Assembly (NCBI RefSeq): GCF_036038375.1
Contig: NZ_CP107935.1
Location: 9,920,001-9,984,000 of the forward strand
Source: Streptomyces sp. NBC_00414
Lineage (GTDB): Bacteria; Actinomycetota; Actinomycetes; Streptomycetales; Streptomycetaceae
Reading direction: 5' to 3'
Length of the DNA stretch: 64,000 nt
Shown here: positions 49,656 to 58,754 of the stretch, piece after piece
Position numbering within the stretch: position 1 is the stretch's first letter
How the letters are laid out: every line of letters starts with the position of its first letter
Program-made: the position numbers and the translations under genes
The notes under the pieces: model-generated
Told to the model about the DNA's origin: nothing
Databases searched by the model: none
Seen by the model: the letters and a program-made list of their open reading frames with translations, nothing else

Positions 49656-50762
49656 GTGAACGGTCTTCGCGCGGTCATCGTCTGCCTGGTGCTTGCGTGT
49701 GCCGCGTCGATGTCTCCGGCCGTGGCCGTGACGCCGGCGGTTGTGACGTCGGCCCGTGCTGCGACACCGAGTTGGTCGGCGCTGCCGGTGCCCGCCGCGG
49801 CCCCGCCGGTGACCGTGTCCGATCTCGCCGCCCGCGGACCGGACGAGGCATGGGCGACGGGGTACGAGCAGGCCGCCGATGGACTGCGGCCGATGCTGTA
49901 CCGGTGGGACGGCACGGTGTGGAGCCGGGACACGGCCTTCCCCGGCGCCGGTGAGCCGGGCCTGCTCGGCAAAGTGCAGTTCGTCGGCAAGGAAGTGTGG
50001 ATCTTCCACAACCGCGACGGGGCGGGGGAGATCCTGCGCCGGTCGGCGGGAGCGCCGGGGGAGCCGGGGGAGTGGAGCGCCGTCCCGCTGCCGCAGACCC
50101 TGTGGACCTACCAGGACTTCGCCGCCGTACCGGGTGCCGCGTGGGTGGTCGGGGAGGACGACACCGGGCTGAAGGTGTTGCACTACGACGGTTCCGGCTG
50201 GACCGCACAGTCCACCCCGGACGGTGTGCTCTACCTGATGGGAATCACCGCGCGTACGGCCACCGACGCGTGGGCCTGGGCGGACACCGGCACCGGGACC
50301 TCCGTGCTGCGTTGGAACGGCACGGTGTGGCGGGACGCGCAGGTGCCGCTGCCGCCCGACAGCAACGTGCACACGATCCTGCTCGAACTGTCCGGCCGGG
50401 TCACGATCGGCGGCAGCCGGTACACCGACGGCGTGGCCCGCACCTACCTGATGACCTCGAACAGCGACGGGAACGCCTGGCGCACCACGCACCCACCGCT
50501 GGGCGACACCTACACCGAGGCCATGGTGCGCGGCCCGGACGGCGCGCTGTGGCTGCCGGTACGCAGCGACCGCGCGTTCCAGTCCAGGTACGCCCGCGTG
50601 GACGGACGCCGCACCACCTTCTCCTACGGACCGGAACGCGCGAACGCGATCGACGTCGAACCGCGGGCACTGGCGAAGGCCGGCCCCGCACTCCTGTCCT
50701 TCGGGACCGTCGAGATCTACGGCTCGAAACCGAACCTGATGAGCGAGCGGCTGGAAGGATGA
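49656..50762 (+). CDS. Secreted beta-propeller-like protein (first of a tandem pair)
   Basis: 368 residues. A signal peptide (NGLRAVIVCLVLACAASMSPAVA) ends near 30. Blades follow with the motif (D/T)AWA(T/W)G-type loops and RWDGTVW-type strands: DEAWATGYEQAADGLRPMLYRWDGTVWS, AWVVGEDDTGLKVLHYDGSGW, DAWAWADTGTGTSVLRWNGTVW. The GTG at 49656 has GGAGG. Homologues are typical secreted proteins of Streptomyces of unknown role. Its stop overlaps the ribosome site of the next gene. Confidence 0.85.
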   Translation: MNGLRAVIVCLVLACAASMSPAVAVTPAVVTSARAATPSWSALPVPAAAPPVTVSDLAARGPDEAWATGYEQAADGLRPMLYRWDGTVWSRDTAFPGAGEPGLLGKVQFVGKEVWIFHNRDGAGEILRRSAGAPGEPGEWSAVPLPQTLWTYQDFAAVPGAAWVVGEDDTGLKVLHYDGSGWTAQSTPDGVLYLMGITARTATDAWAWADTGTGTSVLRWNGTVWRDAQVPLPPDSNVHTILLELSGRVTIGGSRYTDGVARTYLMTSNSDGNAWRTTHPPLGDTYTEAMVRGPDGALWLPVRSDRAFQSRYARVDGRRTTFSYGPERANAIDVEPRALAKAGPALLSFGTVEIYGSKPNLMSERLEG

Positions 50763-50764
50763 CC

Positions 50765-51874
50765 ATGGCACGAAGACTTCTCGTCGCGGCCCTCGCTGTC
50801 GCCGTCACCATCGTCACCATCGTGGCATCGGCCGCGGCGGAGACCCGGTCCTGGCAACACGTTCCGGTCCCGGCACAGGTTCGCCCGCAGGCGGCACTGA
50901 ACGAAGCCGTCGCGTTCGGGCCGGACCGGGCGTGGGCGGTGGGTGCCGACGCCGTCGGCCGCGAGGCGCCGGGCTTCCCGCTGATGCTGCGCTGGGACGG
51001 AACCGCTTGGCAGCGCGAGAACCTGCCCGGCAGCCGCTGGCAGGGAGAGTTGCTGTCCATCGCCGCGACCTCACCGACCTCGGTGTGGGCGGTCGGCCGT
51101 GACGCGGCGGGCGGCGCCCACCTGCTCCGCCACGACGGCAACGGCTGGAACGAGAGCCGGCCGCCGGCCGGTGTCGTACTGACCAGAGCCGTCGCCGGCG
51201 GCGGCGAGACCTGGCTGATCGGTTCGCGGGACGGCGCGCAGGTACTGCTGCGCCGGGACGGGCGCGGCTGGCAGGACGTGCCGGTGCCGCCGGGATCCGT
51301 CCACGGCCTGCACATCCTGGCGGCCGACGACGTCTGGGCCGCGGGCGCCACCGCCTCGGGTGCGGCCGTGTCGCACTGGAACGGGCAGACGTGGCAGCAG
51401 ACGATCGTGGACGGATTCCCGCGCTCGGCCGTGAGCAGCGTGCTCGCGGTCTCACCGACGGAGGTGTGGGCGGGCGGCACGGCCGGGTTCGTCGGCGGCC
51501 CGCCGGGCCGGCCGATTCCGCCCCTGCTCGTCCGCTTCGACGGGCAGACGTGGAGCCAGGTGCCCGTACCCACGGACTTCGGCTCGATCAGCTCGCTGAC
51601 CCCCACCCCGTCCGGCACGCTCGGCTGGGTCTCGGTGGCCCGCTCGCAGAAGTGGGGCCCGGAAGGCAGCAGTCCGCCGCTGGTACCCGGGCCGGACTTC
51701 CTCGCCTGGAACGGCCAGTCGTTCACCGAGTACGGCGAACCGGCGGTCGTCGGGGAGGGCGACTCCTGGGTGCTGCGGCTGGCACCTGTGCCGGGTACGG
51801 AGACGGTGTGGTCGGTCGGCCGCGCCGACGGCCCCGAAGGCACCTTCGCCCCGCGCATCCTGCGGTTCGGCTGA
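50765..51874 (+). CDS. Secreted beta-propeller-like protein (second of a tandem pair)
   Basis: 369 residues. The signal peptide (about 1-25: ARRLLVAALAVAVTIVTIVASAAA) is followed by the same blade pattern as its neighbour: DRAWAVGADAVGREAPGFPLMLRWDGTAWQ, SVWAVGRDAAGGAHLLRHDGNGW and AVSHWNGQTW. ATG 50765 has GGAAGG six bases upstream, better than ATG 50759. The two genes look like a duplication. The function is unknown; surface adhesion or polysaccharide binding is possible. Confidence 0.83.
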   Translation: MARRLLVAALAVAVTIVTIVASAAAETRSWQHVPVPAQVRPQAALNEAVAFGPDRAWAVGADAVGREAPGFPLMLRWDGTAWQRENLPGSRWQGELLSIAATSPTSVWAVGRDAAGGAHLLRHDGNGWNESRPPAGVVLTRAVAGGGETWLIGSRDGAQVLLRRDGRGWQDVPVPPGSVHGLHILAADDVWAAGATASGAAVSHWNGQTWQQTIVDGFPRSAVSSVLAVSPTEVWAGGTAGFVGGPPGRPIPPLLVRFDGQTWSQVPVPTDFGSISSLTPTPSGTLGWVSVARSQKWGPEGSSPPLVPGPDFLAWNGQSFTEYGEPAVVGEGDSWVLRLAPVPGTETVWSVGRADGPEGTFAPRILRFG

Positions 51875-51931
51875 GAAGAGGCCCCGCAACGGCGGACCCC
51901 CGAACCGGCAGAGCCGGGCACGCCGGGTGAA

Positions 51932-51969
51932 CCAGGTGGGCGGGCCACCGAGACCCAGGTGGGCGGGCC
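51932..51969. repeat. 15-base direct repeat between convergent genes
   Basis: CCAGGTGGGCGGGCC occurs at 51932-51946 and 51955-51969. It lies between the propeller gene stop (51874) and the convergent GH16 stop (51994). Confidence 0.75.
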
Positions 51970-51993
51970 GGGCGGGAGTGGTGGGCCCGCGGG

Positions 51994-52902
51994 TCACTTC
52001 CATCCCCACGCGTACGCGGCCACCCACGTGATGTCGATCTGCGCGCTGCTGCCGGGCGCTGCCCCGGGTCCCTCCAGGGCGCTCTCGTTCTGCATCACCC
52101 AGGAGAGCGGGACGTCCGGTACGCCGCGGGTGTCGTGGCCCGTCTCGCGGCCGTCGACGAAGAACCGCACATGGCCGGGGGTCCATTCCGTGGACACGGT
52201 GTGCCAGTCGGTCCAGTCGTCGCCGCCCGGGAAGTAGCCCTGTTCGCCGCCCCCGCACGGATGGTGGAAGGACGAGAGCTCGCCCGTCCACTCACCCTCG
52301 GGATGGTCCATCTCGCATCCCCCGCCGTAGTGCAGCCAGGCGGACTTGTACCCGGGCGCCGCCTTCGTCACCTTGATGCGTGCCGAGTACTTGCCGTAGG
52401 CCATGCCCATCACCGCGCGGGGCACCACCGCCGCGGAGTGGACGGGGCCGCCGTCGGCCGGACGCCACATCCGGATGAACATGCGTCCGTCGCCGTTCGC
52501 CGCCGGACCCACGCCCACGGTGTCCTCCGGGTGGTACACGCCCACCACCTTCCGGCCCCGGCTCTCGGCCGTGTCGGGCCAACCGGTCGGGTACGCCCAC
52601 CAGTTGTCGAGGAACGTACCGCGCAGCCCTCCGCAGTAGGCGGCAGAGGTGTCTACGTGGTGATCGCAGTCGCTGAACGAACCGAGCGGCACGCGGTCGC
52701 CGTTGAAGTCCTCCGCGAGGACCTGCCAGAAGGGGCCGCAGTCCCCGCGGGGCAGGCGTACGGCCGTGAAGCCGCAGGCGTCGGCCGACGCGGGCGCACC
52801 GTCCGCACGGGGGAGCCACAGGAGCGCGGCCACGAGCACGACCGTCACGGACACCAGCAGGAAGCGGGGCCTCAAGCGGTGTGGCGCCGCGTGCGAACCC
52901 AT
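51994..52902 (-). CDS. Membrane-anchored or secreted GH16-like glycoside hydrolase
   Basis: 302 residues. One hydrophobic helix at about 13-30 is a signal anchor. The concanavalin-like fold contains CEMDHPEGEWTGE, which fits the GH16 catalytic motif E-x-D-x-x-E (E197, D199, E202), flanked by KSAWLHYG and WHTVSTEWTPGHVRFFVDG. Such enzymes cleave beta-1,3/1,4-glucans or galactans. Eight cysteines suggest disulfide bonds. ATG 52902 has GAGGAGT upstream. It follows the LacI gene on the same strand at the edge of the glucan locus. Substrate is inferred from context. Confidence 0.8.
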   Translation of the reverse strand: MGSHAAPHRLRPRFLLVSVTVVLVAALLWLPRADGAPASADACGFTAVRLPRGDCGPFWQVLAEDFNGDRVPLGSFSDCDHHVDTSAAYCGGLRGTFLDNWWAYPTGWPDTAESRGRKVVGVYHPEDTVGVGPAANGDGRMFIRMWRPADGGPVHSAAVVPRAVMGMAYGKYSARIKVTKAAPGYKSAWLHYGGGCEMDHPEGEWTGELSSFHHPCGGGEQGYFPGGDDWTDWHTVSTEWTPGHVRFFVDGRETGHDTRGVPDVPLSWVMQNESALEGPGAAPGSSAQIDITWVAAYAWGWK

Positions 52903-53094
52903 CACGGACTCCTCGGCTCTCGACTGCCCGGCTGCCGGAGTCGTCCACCCGGTCGAGGAGCCAGACACCGAACGCCTGGAACCGTCCGGGAGGACGCCGC
53001 GTTACGAGAGAACATCCTCGCCCGTGGGACCGGCCGGCGCCATCCCCGTCACCGCCGGGAATCCGGACGGGCGAGCCGTACAGCGGAACCGGCC

Positions 53095-54138
53095 CTACGC
53101 CGATTCCCGAATCACCAGCTCAGGGTCGAAAATGATCGCGGTCGGCTCCGTGCGCACGCCCCTGATGTGCTCGGCGAGCAGCCGGGCCATCGCCCCCGCC
53201 ATGTCCTCGACCGGCTGTCGGACGGTGGTCAGCGGCGGCCGGCAGGTGACCGCCACGCTGGAATCGTCGAACCCGACGACCGCCACATCGTGCGGCACCC
53301 GGCGCCCCCGCTCCCGCAGCACCTGGCATATCCCCTGAGCCATCAGATCGTTGGCCGCGAACACCCCGTCCACGTCCGGGTGTTCGGCGAGCAGCTCCGT
53401 CATCGCCGCCATGCCGCTGTCGACGGTGAAGCCGCCCTGGACGAGCGGAACGTACGCGTGCCCGTGACGGGCCATCGTGTCGCGGAACCCGGCCAGCCGC
53501 TCCTGGCTCGCGGACACGGCCAGCGGCCCCGACACGGTGACGATCCGTCGGCAGCCCCGGCCCAGCAGATGTTCGGCCGCCAACCGCCCGCCGTCCCGGT
53601 GGGCGAGGTCGACATAGCTGAGCGCGACCGGCCGGGAGGGGCGGGCGAACAGCACCGCGGGCAGCCCCGCCCCGGCCAGCAGCGCGGGCAGCGGATCGTC
53701 CGCGTGCGTCGAGACCACGAGAGCCCCGTCCGCGCTGCCCTGCCGCAGATACGTCACCACGTCCTGCCGCGCCTCGGCGGTCTCGGCGAACATGAGGACC
53801 GGATGCATCGAACGCGGACGCAGATGGCCGACGACCCCGCTCACCACCCGGCCGAAGAACGGGTCCGCCAACACCCGTGCGGCGAACGCGTTCTGCTCCT
53901 CGTCCGAGACGTCCCCGGCACCGGACACCACGAGCGCCACGGTCTCGGTACGCCGGGTCACCAGTGATCGGGCCGCCTGATTGGGCGCGTACCCCGTTCT
54001 GCTGATCGCCTGGCGGACCGTCTCCTGGATGGCGGGGTCGACGTTGCGGACACCGTTGATGACGCGGGACACGGTCGCGCGGGAGACGCCCGCCTCCCGG
54101 GCGACATCCTCCAGGGTCGGGGCGGCCTGTCTGCTCAT
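53095..54138 (-). CDS. LacI-family transcriptional regulator of the glucan locus
   Basis: 347 residues. The N-terminal HTH is TLEDVAREAGVSRATVSRVINGVRNVDPAIQETV and the hinge has GYAPNQAARSLVTRR; the periplasmic-binding-protein-like effector domain follows (ADPFFGRVVSGV, VDGVFAANDLMAQGI, DVAVVGFDDSSVAVTCRPPLTTVRQP). Palindromes of the GAGCGCTC type occur at 54174, 59941 and 60197, matching the operators of CebR-like LacI regulators. It probably represses the locus until a beta-glucan oligosaccharide binds. Confidence 0.93.
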   Translation of the reverse strand: MSRQAAPTLEDVAREAGVSRATVSRVINGVRNVDPAIQETVRQAISRTGYAPNQAARSLVTRRTETVALVVSGAGDVSDEEQNAFAARVLADPFFGRVVSGVVGHLRPRSMHPVLMFAETAEARQDVVTYLRQGSADGALVVSTHADDPLPALLAGAGLPAVLFARPSRPVALSYVDLAHRDGGRLAAEHLLGRGCRRIVTVSGPLAVSASQERLAGFRDTMARHGHAYVPLVQGGFTVDSGMAAMTELLAEHPDVDGVFAANDLMAQGICQVLRERGRRVPHDVAVVGFDDSSVAVTCRPPLTTVRQPVEDMAGAMARLLAEHIRGVRTEPTAIIFDPELVIRESA

Positions 54139-54173
54139 GACCGCACCCTAACGGCACGGCTCACGGACGGCAT

Positions 54174-54183
54174 AGAGCGCTCT
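54174..54183. promoter_or_regulatory. LacI-type operator upstream of the LacI gene
   Basis: AGAGCGCTCT is a perfect 10-base palindrome 36 bases before the regulator start. The core GAGCGCTC is shared with the sites at 59941-59956 and 60197-60204. Confidence 0.7.
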
Positions 54184-54282
54184 CCCAGAGCGCCGGACCA
54201 TCCGCTCACCCCTCAACCCTTCACCCGCTTCCCAGTTCACCCTCGCACCCGGGCACCTCTCCTCCCACTCACGGCAGTACTT

Positions 54283-56742
54283 TCACGCCAGTACCTCCAC
54301 GCCGAGGGCCAGCGGGAGGTCACCCGCCGAGCACCCCACGAGCACCCGGCACGGCCCCGGTTCCGTACGCCACGCCCCGTCCCCGGCGGACCAGTGGCGC
54401 AGGGCCCTGGCCGGGACGTGCACCGACGCGGTCACCGTCTCACCGGGCTTCGCGCGTACCGCGGTGTATCCCGCGAGCCACCGGTGCGGGTACTCCACCT
54501 CGACGCCGGGCCGCGACAGGTAGAGCTGAACGACCTCACGCCCCGCCCGTGATCCTGTGTTGCGTACCGTGACCTGCACGGTGAACGGCTCCCCGGCAGC
54601 GATCTCGTTCGGCCCCGTCAGCTCCTCGTAGGCCCAGCTGGTGTAGCCGAGTCCGTGGCCGAACCAGTAGGCCGGAGTGCGTTGTTGGCGGAGCCATGCG
54701 CGGTAGCCGACGTGGAGGCCCTCGTCGTAGTCGAGCCGGCCCCCGACCGGCTGTGTACGGCTGACCGGAGCGTCGGAGAGTGCGACCGGCCAGGTGGTGG
54801 GCAGGCGCCCGCCCGGTTCGGCCCGTCCCAGGAGTACGTCGGCCAGGCCGCCGCCCCCCTCCTGTCCCGGGAACCAGGCAAGCAGCAGAGCGCCCACCTC
54901 GTCGCGCCACGGGAGTTCGACCGGGCCGCCGCTGTTGACGACGGCCACCGTACGGGGGTTGGCGGCGGCCACCGCCCGGACCAGAGCGTTCTGAGCGTCT
55001 CCCAGCGCCAGGTCGGAGCGGTCGTATCCCTCCGACTCGCTGTGCTCCGTGGTCCCCACCACCACGACGGCCGCGTCCGCCGCACCGGCGGTACGGGCCG
55101 CCTCGGTGATGGACCACGGGACGTCGGGGCGCGGCGGGGCGGCGCTCACGATCGTCGCTCTGCCGGTGCCGGGCGCGAGTTCACGCCGTGCAACGAGCAA
55201 GGCGTCCTGTCTCGCGCTCAGTTGCGCCACGGCGGTGTGCACCGGCGGGTTCACGTGCACGTGTGCCGGATCGTCCGTCCGCCTCGGGAACTCGTCGTCC
55301 AGCAGGACGTGTCCGTCCAGGCTGAGCCGTATCCGCCCGAAGCCCGCGATGCCCAGGGTCCAGTCGCCGGACACCTGCGGGTGCAGCCGGGCGCTGATCT
55401 CGACGGTGTGAGCGCCGGGGACGAGGGGTGGCTCCAACTGCCGGGCGGTGAAGCGGTGTTCGGCGTGCAGTTCCGCTCCCGACGGGTCGAGTACGCGCAG
55501 CAGGACCCCGGGCAGGCCCGACCGCGGATCCGTGCACAGGTGCTCGCGCCGATCCCCGGGCGGGTTCGCGCCCAGCGGCGGGGCGGGCTCGTCGGGGGCC
55601 GGGCCGGGGGCATGGACCACCTCGGCCCGCCCGCGCAGCAGGTCCCGTAGCCCCTCCAGGACGGACACCTCGCGCCGCGGGAAGACACCCGCACTGCCCC
55701 CGCCCTGTGTACGGGTGCGTGCGGCGTGCGCCCCGATGACGGCGACGGTCCGCACTTCTCGTCCCAGGGGGAGCGCGCCCCGGTTGGTCAGCAGGACCGC
55801 GCCCGCAGCGGCCGCGCGCCGCAGTTGAGCCCGGGCGTCACCCGGGCGTACCCCCGTCGACCTGTACGGAGGCTGTGGGACCGGTTCGCCGAGTGCCCCG
55901 GTGCGCGCCGCGAGCCGGAGCAGGTGCCGCACCTTGTCGTCGACGGCGGACTCCGGGACGCTGCCGTCCTCCACGGCCCGTTCGAGGGCCGCGCCCCAGA
56001 CGCCCTCGGGCCCCGGCATCGCGAGGTCGAGACCGGCCCGTGCGGAGTCGAGCGTGCTGCGCGCGGCCCCCCAGTCGGAGACCACCACCCCGTCGAAGCC
56101 CCATTCGCTCCTCAGCGGGTCCGACAGCAACGGACTCGCCGTCATCGTAGGGCCGTTGACCGCGTTGTAGCCGGCCATGACGACCATCACCCCGGCGGCG
56201 ACGGCGGTTTCGAACGGCGCGAGATACACCTCCCGCAGCGCCCGCTCGCCCACCCGCACGTCGACGGTGAGCCGCTCGGTCTCGGAGTCGTTGGCCACGT
56301 AGTGCTTGGCCGCGGCGGCGACGCCCTGCGCCTGAATCCCGCGGATCAGCGCGGCGCCGACACGGCCGGTGAGCTCGGGATCCTCCGAGAAGCACTCGAA
56401 GTGCCGCCCGCCGAGGGGGCTGCGGTGCAGATTGAGGTTCGGCGCGAGGACCACGTCCACGCCCTTGCGCCGGGCCTCGGCGGCGAGGAGTGTGCCGAGC
56501 CGCTCGACCAGGCCGTCGTCCCACGTGGCGCCGAGCGCCGACGCCGACGGCAGCAGCAGTGCGGTCCGCCGCTCGTCCCACGACTCGCCGCGCACGCCCG
56601 CCGGGCCGTCCGACATCACCAACTCCCGCAGACCGACCGCCGGTTCGGCCGGGGTACGCCAGGTGGTCGCCCCGCTGAGCAGCCGGACCTTGGCCCGCAG
56701 CGTCAGCTTGTCGAGCAACCGGTCGAGATCGTCCTCGGTCAT
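54283..56742 (-). CDS. GH3 beta-glucosidase with PA14 insertion
   Basis: 819 residues. The N-terminal GH3 barrel has KHYVAND (146-152) and the nucleophile D223 in VVVSDWGAAR. The C-terminal sandwich contains a PA14 domain at about 390-525 and the second GH3 domain (GHGLGYTSWAYEEL), then a fibronectin-III-like end (GSRAGREVVQLYLSRPGVEVE). This order matches Streptomyces beta-glucosidases that release glucose from cellobiose or laminaribiose. There is no signal peptide, so it is intracellular, finishing oligosaccharides that are imported. It is in the operon below the clan-A hydrolase. Confidence 0.93.
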   Translation of the reverse strand: MTEDDLDRLLDKLTLRAKVRLLSGATTWRTPAEPAVGLRELVMSDGPAGVRGESWDERRTALLLPSASALGATWDDGLVERLGTLLAAEARRKGVDVVLAPNLNLHRSPLGGRHFECFSEDPELTGRVGAALIRGIQAQGVAAAAKHYVANDSETERLTVDVRVGERALREVYLAPFETAVAAGVMVVMAGYNAVNGPTMTASPLLSDPLRSEWGFDGVVVSDWGAARSTLDSARAGLDLAMPGPEGVWGAALERAVEDGSVPESAVDDKVRHLLRLAARTGALGEPVPQPPYRSTGVRPGDARAQLRRAAAAGAVLLTNRGALPLGREVRTVAVIGAHAARTRTQGGGSAGVFPRREVSVLEGLRDLLRGRAEVVHAPGPAPDEPAPPLGANPPGDRREHLCTDPRSGLPGVLLRVLDPSGAELHAEHRFTARQLEPPLVPGAHTVEISARLHPQVSGDWTLGIAGFGRIRLSLDGHVLLDDEFPRRTDDPAHVHVNPPVHTAVAQLSARQDALLVARRELAPGTGRATIVSAAPPRPDVPWSITEAARTAGAADAAVVVVGTTEHSESEGYDRSDLALGDAQNALVRAVAAANPRTVAVVNSGGPVELPWRDEVGALLLAWFPGQEGGGGLADVLLGRAEPGGRLPTTWPVALSDAPVSRTQPVGGRLDYDEGLHVGYRAWLRQQRTPAYWFGHGLGYTSWAYEELTGPNEIAAGEPFTVQVTVRNTGSRAGREVVQLYLSRPGVEVEYPHRWLAGYTAVRAKPGETVTASVHVPARALRHWSAGDGAWRTEPGPCRVLVGCSAGDLPLALGVEVLA

Positions 56743-56818
56743 CCTCGCCCGTTCGTCCCTTCATGTGTGCTCCACGGACCGGTCGGCCACCTGCTCCGAC
56801 CGACCGCCCGCAGAGCGA

Positions 56819-58567
56819 TCAGCTGTAGAGGCCGAACTCGTACAGGGAGTAGCCCCAACCGGTGCCGCGCGCCGTGCCGTTGACGCGGACGTAGCGGCCG
56901 GTGCCCGAGACGTCGAAGTCGTCGACTCCGCCGTTGCCGTCGGTCACCTCGCGCACGGTCCGCCAGTTCTGACCGTCGTCCGACGTCTGGATCGTGTACG
57001 CCTTGGCGTACGAGGTCTCCCAGACCAGCTGCACATGCCGGAACGCCCGGCTCGTGCCGAGATCCACCCGCAACCACTGCGGGTCGCTCCAGTCGCTGGC
57101 CCAGCGGGTGTCGTTCTTCCCGTCCACGGCGCCGGCCGCGGTGCAGGGGCAGTCGCCGCCGCCCGTCTGGTACGAGGAGGCGGTCGCCGGTTTGTTCAGG
57201 GCGAGGTTGGTCCCGTCGACCGTCGGCGGCACCACGCGGACGGAGCGCGTCTCGACGCCGACGTTGCCCCTGCCGTCCGTGGCCTTGACGTAGATCTTCC
57301 AGACACCGGGCCGGTCCGGCGCGGTGACCCTCAGCCGGCCGCCCCCGAGGTCGGTGTGCGGGCGCGCGGTGAGCTGCCCGCTCCGGTCGACGTACATGCT
57401 GTTCTCCAGCACCTCGTACGAGATCGCGTCCCCGTTCGGGTCGCTCGCCCTGACCGACAACGTCAGGTCACGCCCGGCCTGCACCTTGCCCGCGTCGCCC
57501 TCGACGGACAGGGCGGAGATCACCGGGGGAGTGTTGTCGCGCGAGGTGTCGGCGCCGTACGCCCGCTTGACCGCGTAGTACGACAGCCGTTTCTGTCCGG
57601 CGGGCAGCAGGTTGAACCAGATCCCGCCGAAGTCGTACTCGGTGCCGTAGTGGAACATCGTGGCGCCGAGCGCGACCCCCCGGTGCCCGGTGACACAGCC
57701 CCACGCCTTGGTGTATCCCTCGGCCTTGGCCTGGTCGGTGGGTTCCTGGGGGACCCCGTTGGCGTCGTCGGGTACCTCCCACTCGCCCGCCGGACCGCTC
57801 TCGGTGACGATGTACGGCTTGGTGTAACCGCCCTGCTCCCAGGCTGACTTGATGTCGCACACGGCGTTGTAGGCGTTGACCGCGTACAGGTCGAGGTCGG
57901 GTGCGTTCCTCTTGTAGTAGGACCATGCGCCGACCCAGGCGTCGGTCGAGGTGACCGGGTGGTTCGGGTCGATCCCGTGGATCTTCTTCGTGACGTCGTT
58001 GACGAAGGTGGTGTAAGCGTTGCGCTGCTGTTCCAGCTCGTCACCGCTGTAGCAGTTCTGCAGGCCGAGCACCGACTCGTTGCCGACGTTCCACATCAGC
58101 ACACCGGGATGGTCCTTGTACTCCTGGACCCACTTGGGGAACTCGTCGAGCATCTGGTTCTTGTACGCCGTGTCCGTCAGGTAGTTCACACAGCCGCCGC
58201 TGCCAGGACCACCGCCGGGCTGCAGCCAGAACCCGGCGACGACCTTGATGCCGTTCGCGGCCGCGGAGTCGAACAGCGCCTTGCTGGAGGCGTCGGTGCC
58301 CCAGGTGCGGATGGTGTTGACGCCCATGGATCTGACGTCGGGCATGTACCGTCCGGCGTCCGCCACGGCCGGGCCCCAGGTCAGACCCTTGACCTGGTAC
58401 GGGCTGCCGTCCACGGTCAGCTGCCAGTTGCCCTGGGAACCGGTGACCCGGACGACGCTGCCGGCGGCGTGCGCCTGCTGCGCGGGCAGGGAGAGGACGC
58501 CTGCGGCCAGCAGCCCCGCGGTGAGGGGCGCCGCGAGACGGCGCGTGCGGGACAGTGGTGGGCTCAT
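56819..58567 (-). CDS. Secreted clan-A glycoside hydrolase with C-terminal F5/8C domain
   Basis: 582 residues. The signal peptide ends near 35 (QQAHAAGS). A TIM-barrel of the GH2/GH5/GH-A type has the acid/base E164 in WNVGNESVLG and the nucleophile E256 in YIVTESGPAGEW. An Ig-like/cadherin-like domain follows (about 345-440), then a discoidin (F5/8 type C) carbohydrate-binding domain at about 445-582 (NLALNKPATASSYQTG, DPQWLRVDLGTSRAFRHVQLVWE). The substrate is not certain; glucan or glucuronide cleavage fits the family and locus. It is transcribed with the GH3 gene, 76 bases upstream of it. Confidence 0.88.
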   Translation of the reverse strand: MSPPLSRTRRLAAPLTAGLLAAGVLSLPAQQAHAAGSVVRVTGSQGNWQLTVDGSPYQVKGLTWGPAVADAGRYMPDVRSMGVNTIRTWGTDASSKALFDSAAANGIKVVAGFWLQPGGGPGSGGCVNYLTDTAYKNQMLDEFPKWVQEYKDHPGVLMWNVGNESVLGLQNCYSGDELEQQRNAYTTFVNDVTKKIHGIDPNHPVTSTDAWVGAWSYYKRNAPDLDLYAVNAYNAVCDIKSAWEQGGYTKPYIVTESGPAGEWEVPDDANGVPQEPTDQAKAEGYTKAWGCVTGHRGVALGATMFHYGTEYDFGGIWFNLLPAGQKRLSYYAVKRAYGADTSRDNTPPVISALSVEGDAGKVQAGRDLTLSVRASDPNGDAISYEVLENSMYVDRSGQLTARPHTDLGGGRLRVTAPDRPGVWKIYVKATDGRGNVGVETRSVRVVPPTVDGTNLALNKPATASSYQTGGGDCPCTAAGAVDGKNDTRWASDWSDPQWLRVDLGTSRAFRHVQLVWETSYAKAYTIQTSDDGQNWRTVREVTDGNGGVDDFDVSGTGRYVRVNGTARGTGWGYSLYEFGLYS

Positions 58568-58608
58568 GTGGGGGCCTCCGATGCGTGTGTGTGGGGGGAG
58601 TTGGAGGG

Positions 58609-58645
58609 GCGGCCGGACCGTGGCGGGGTGTTCCGGTCCGGCCGC
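58609..58645. terminator. Terminator-like hairpin behind the DUF1996 gene
   Basis: GCGGCCGGACC (58609-58619) pairs with GGTCCGGCCGC (58635-58645) around a 15-base loop, about 110 bases beyond the DUF1996 stop and just before the clan-A hydrolase gene. Confidence 0.6.
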
Positions 58646-58754
58646 CCGGCACTGGGCAGGGCTGAGCCCTGTACGAGAGCGGGCTGGACCCGGTGCGCGG
58701 CAGAGCTCGGCCCCGGACGGGACAGGGCTCGGCCCGCAGAGGACAGGGCTCGGC

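Noticed and set aside
48816..50771. 651-codon open frame on the minus strand
   Set aside because: It spans two well-supported plus-strand genes and their spacer; shadow frame without domain content.
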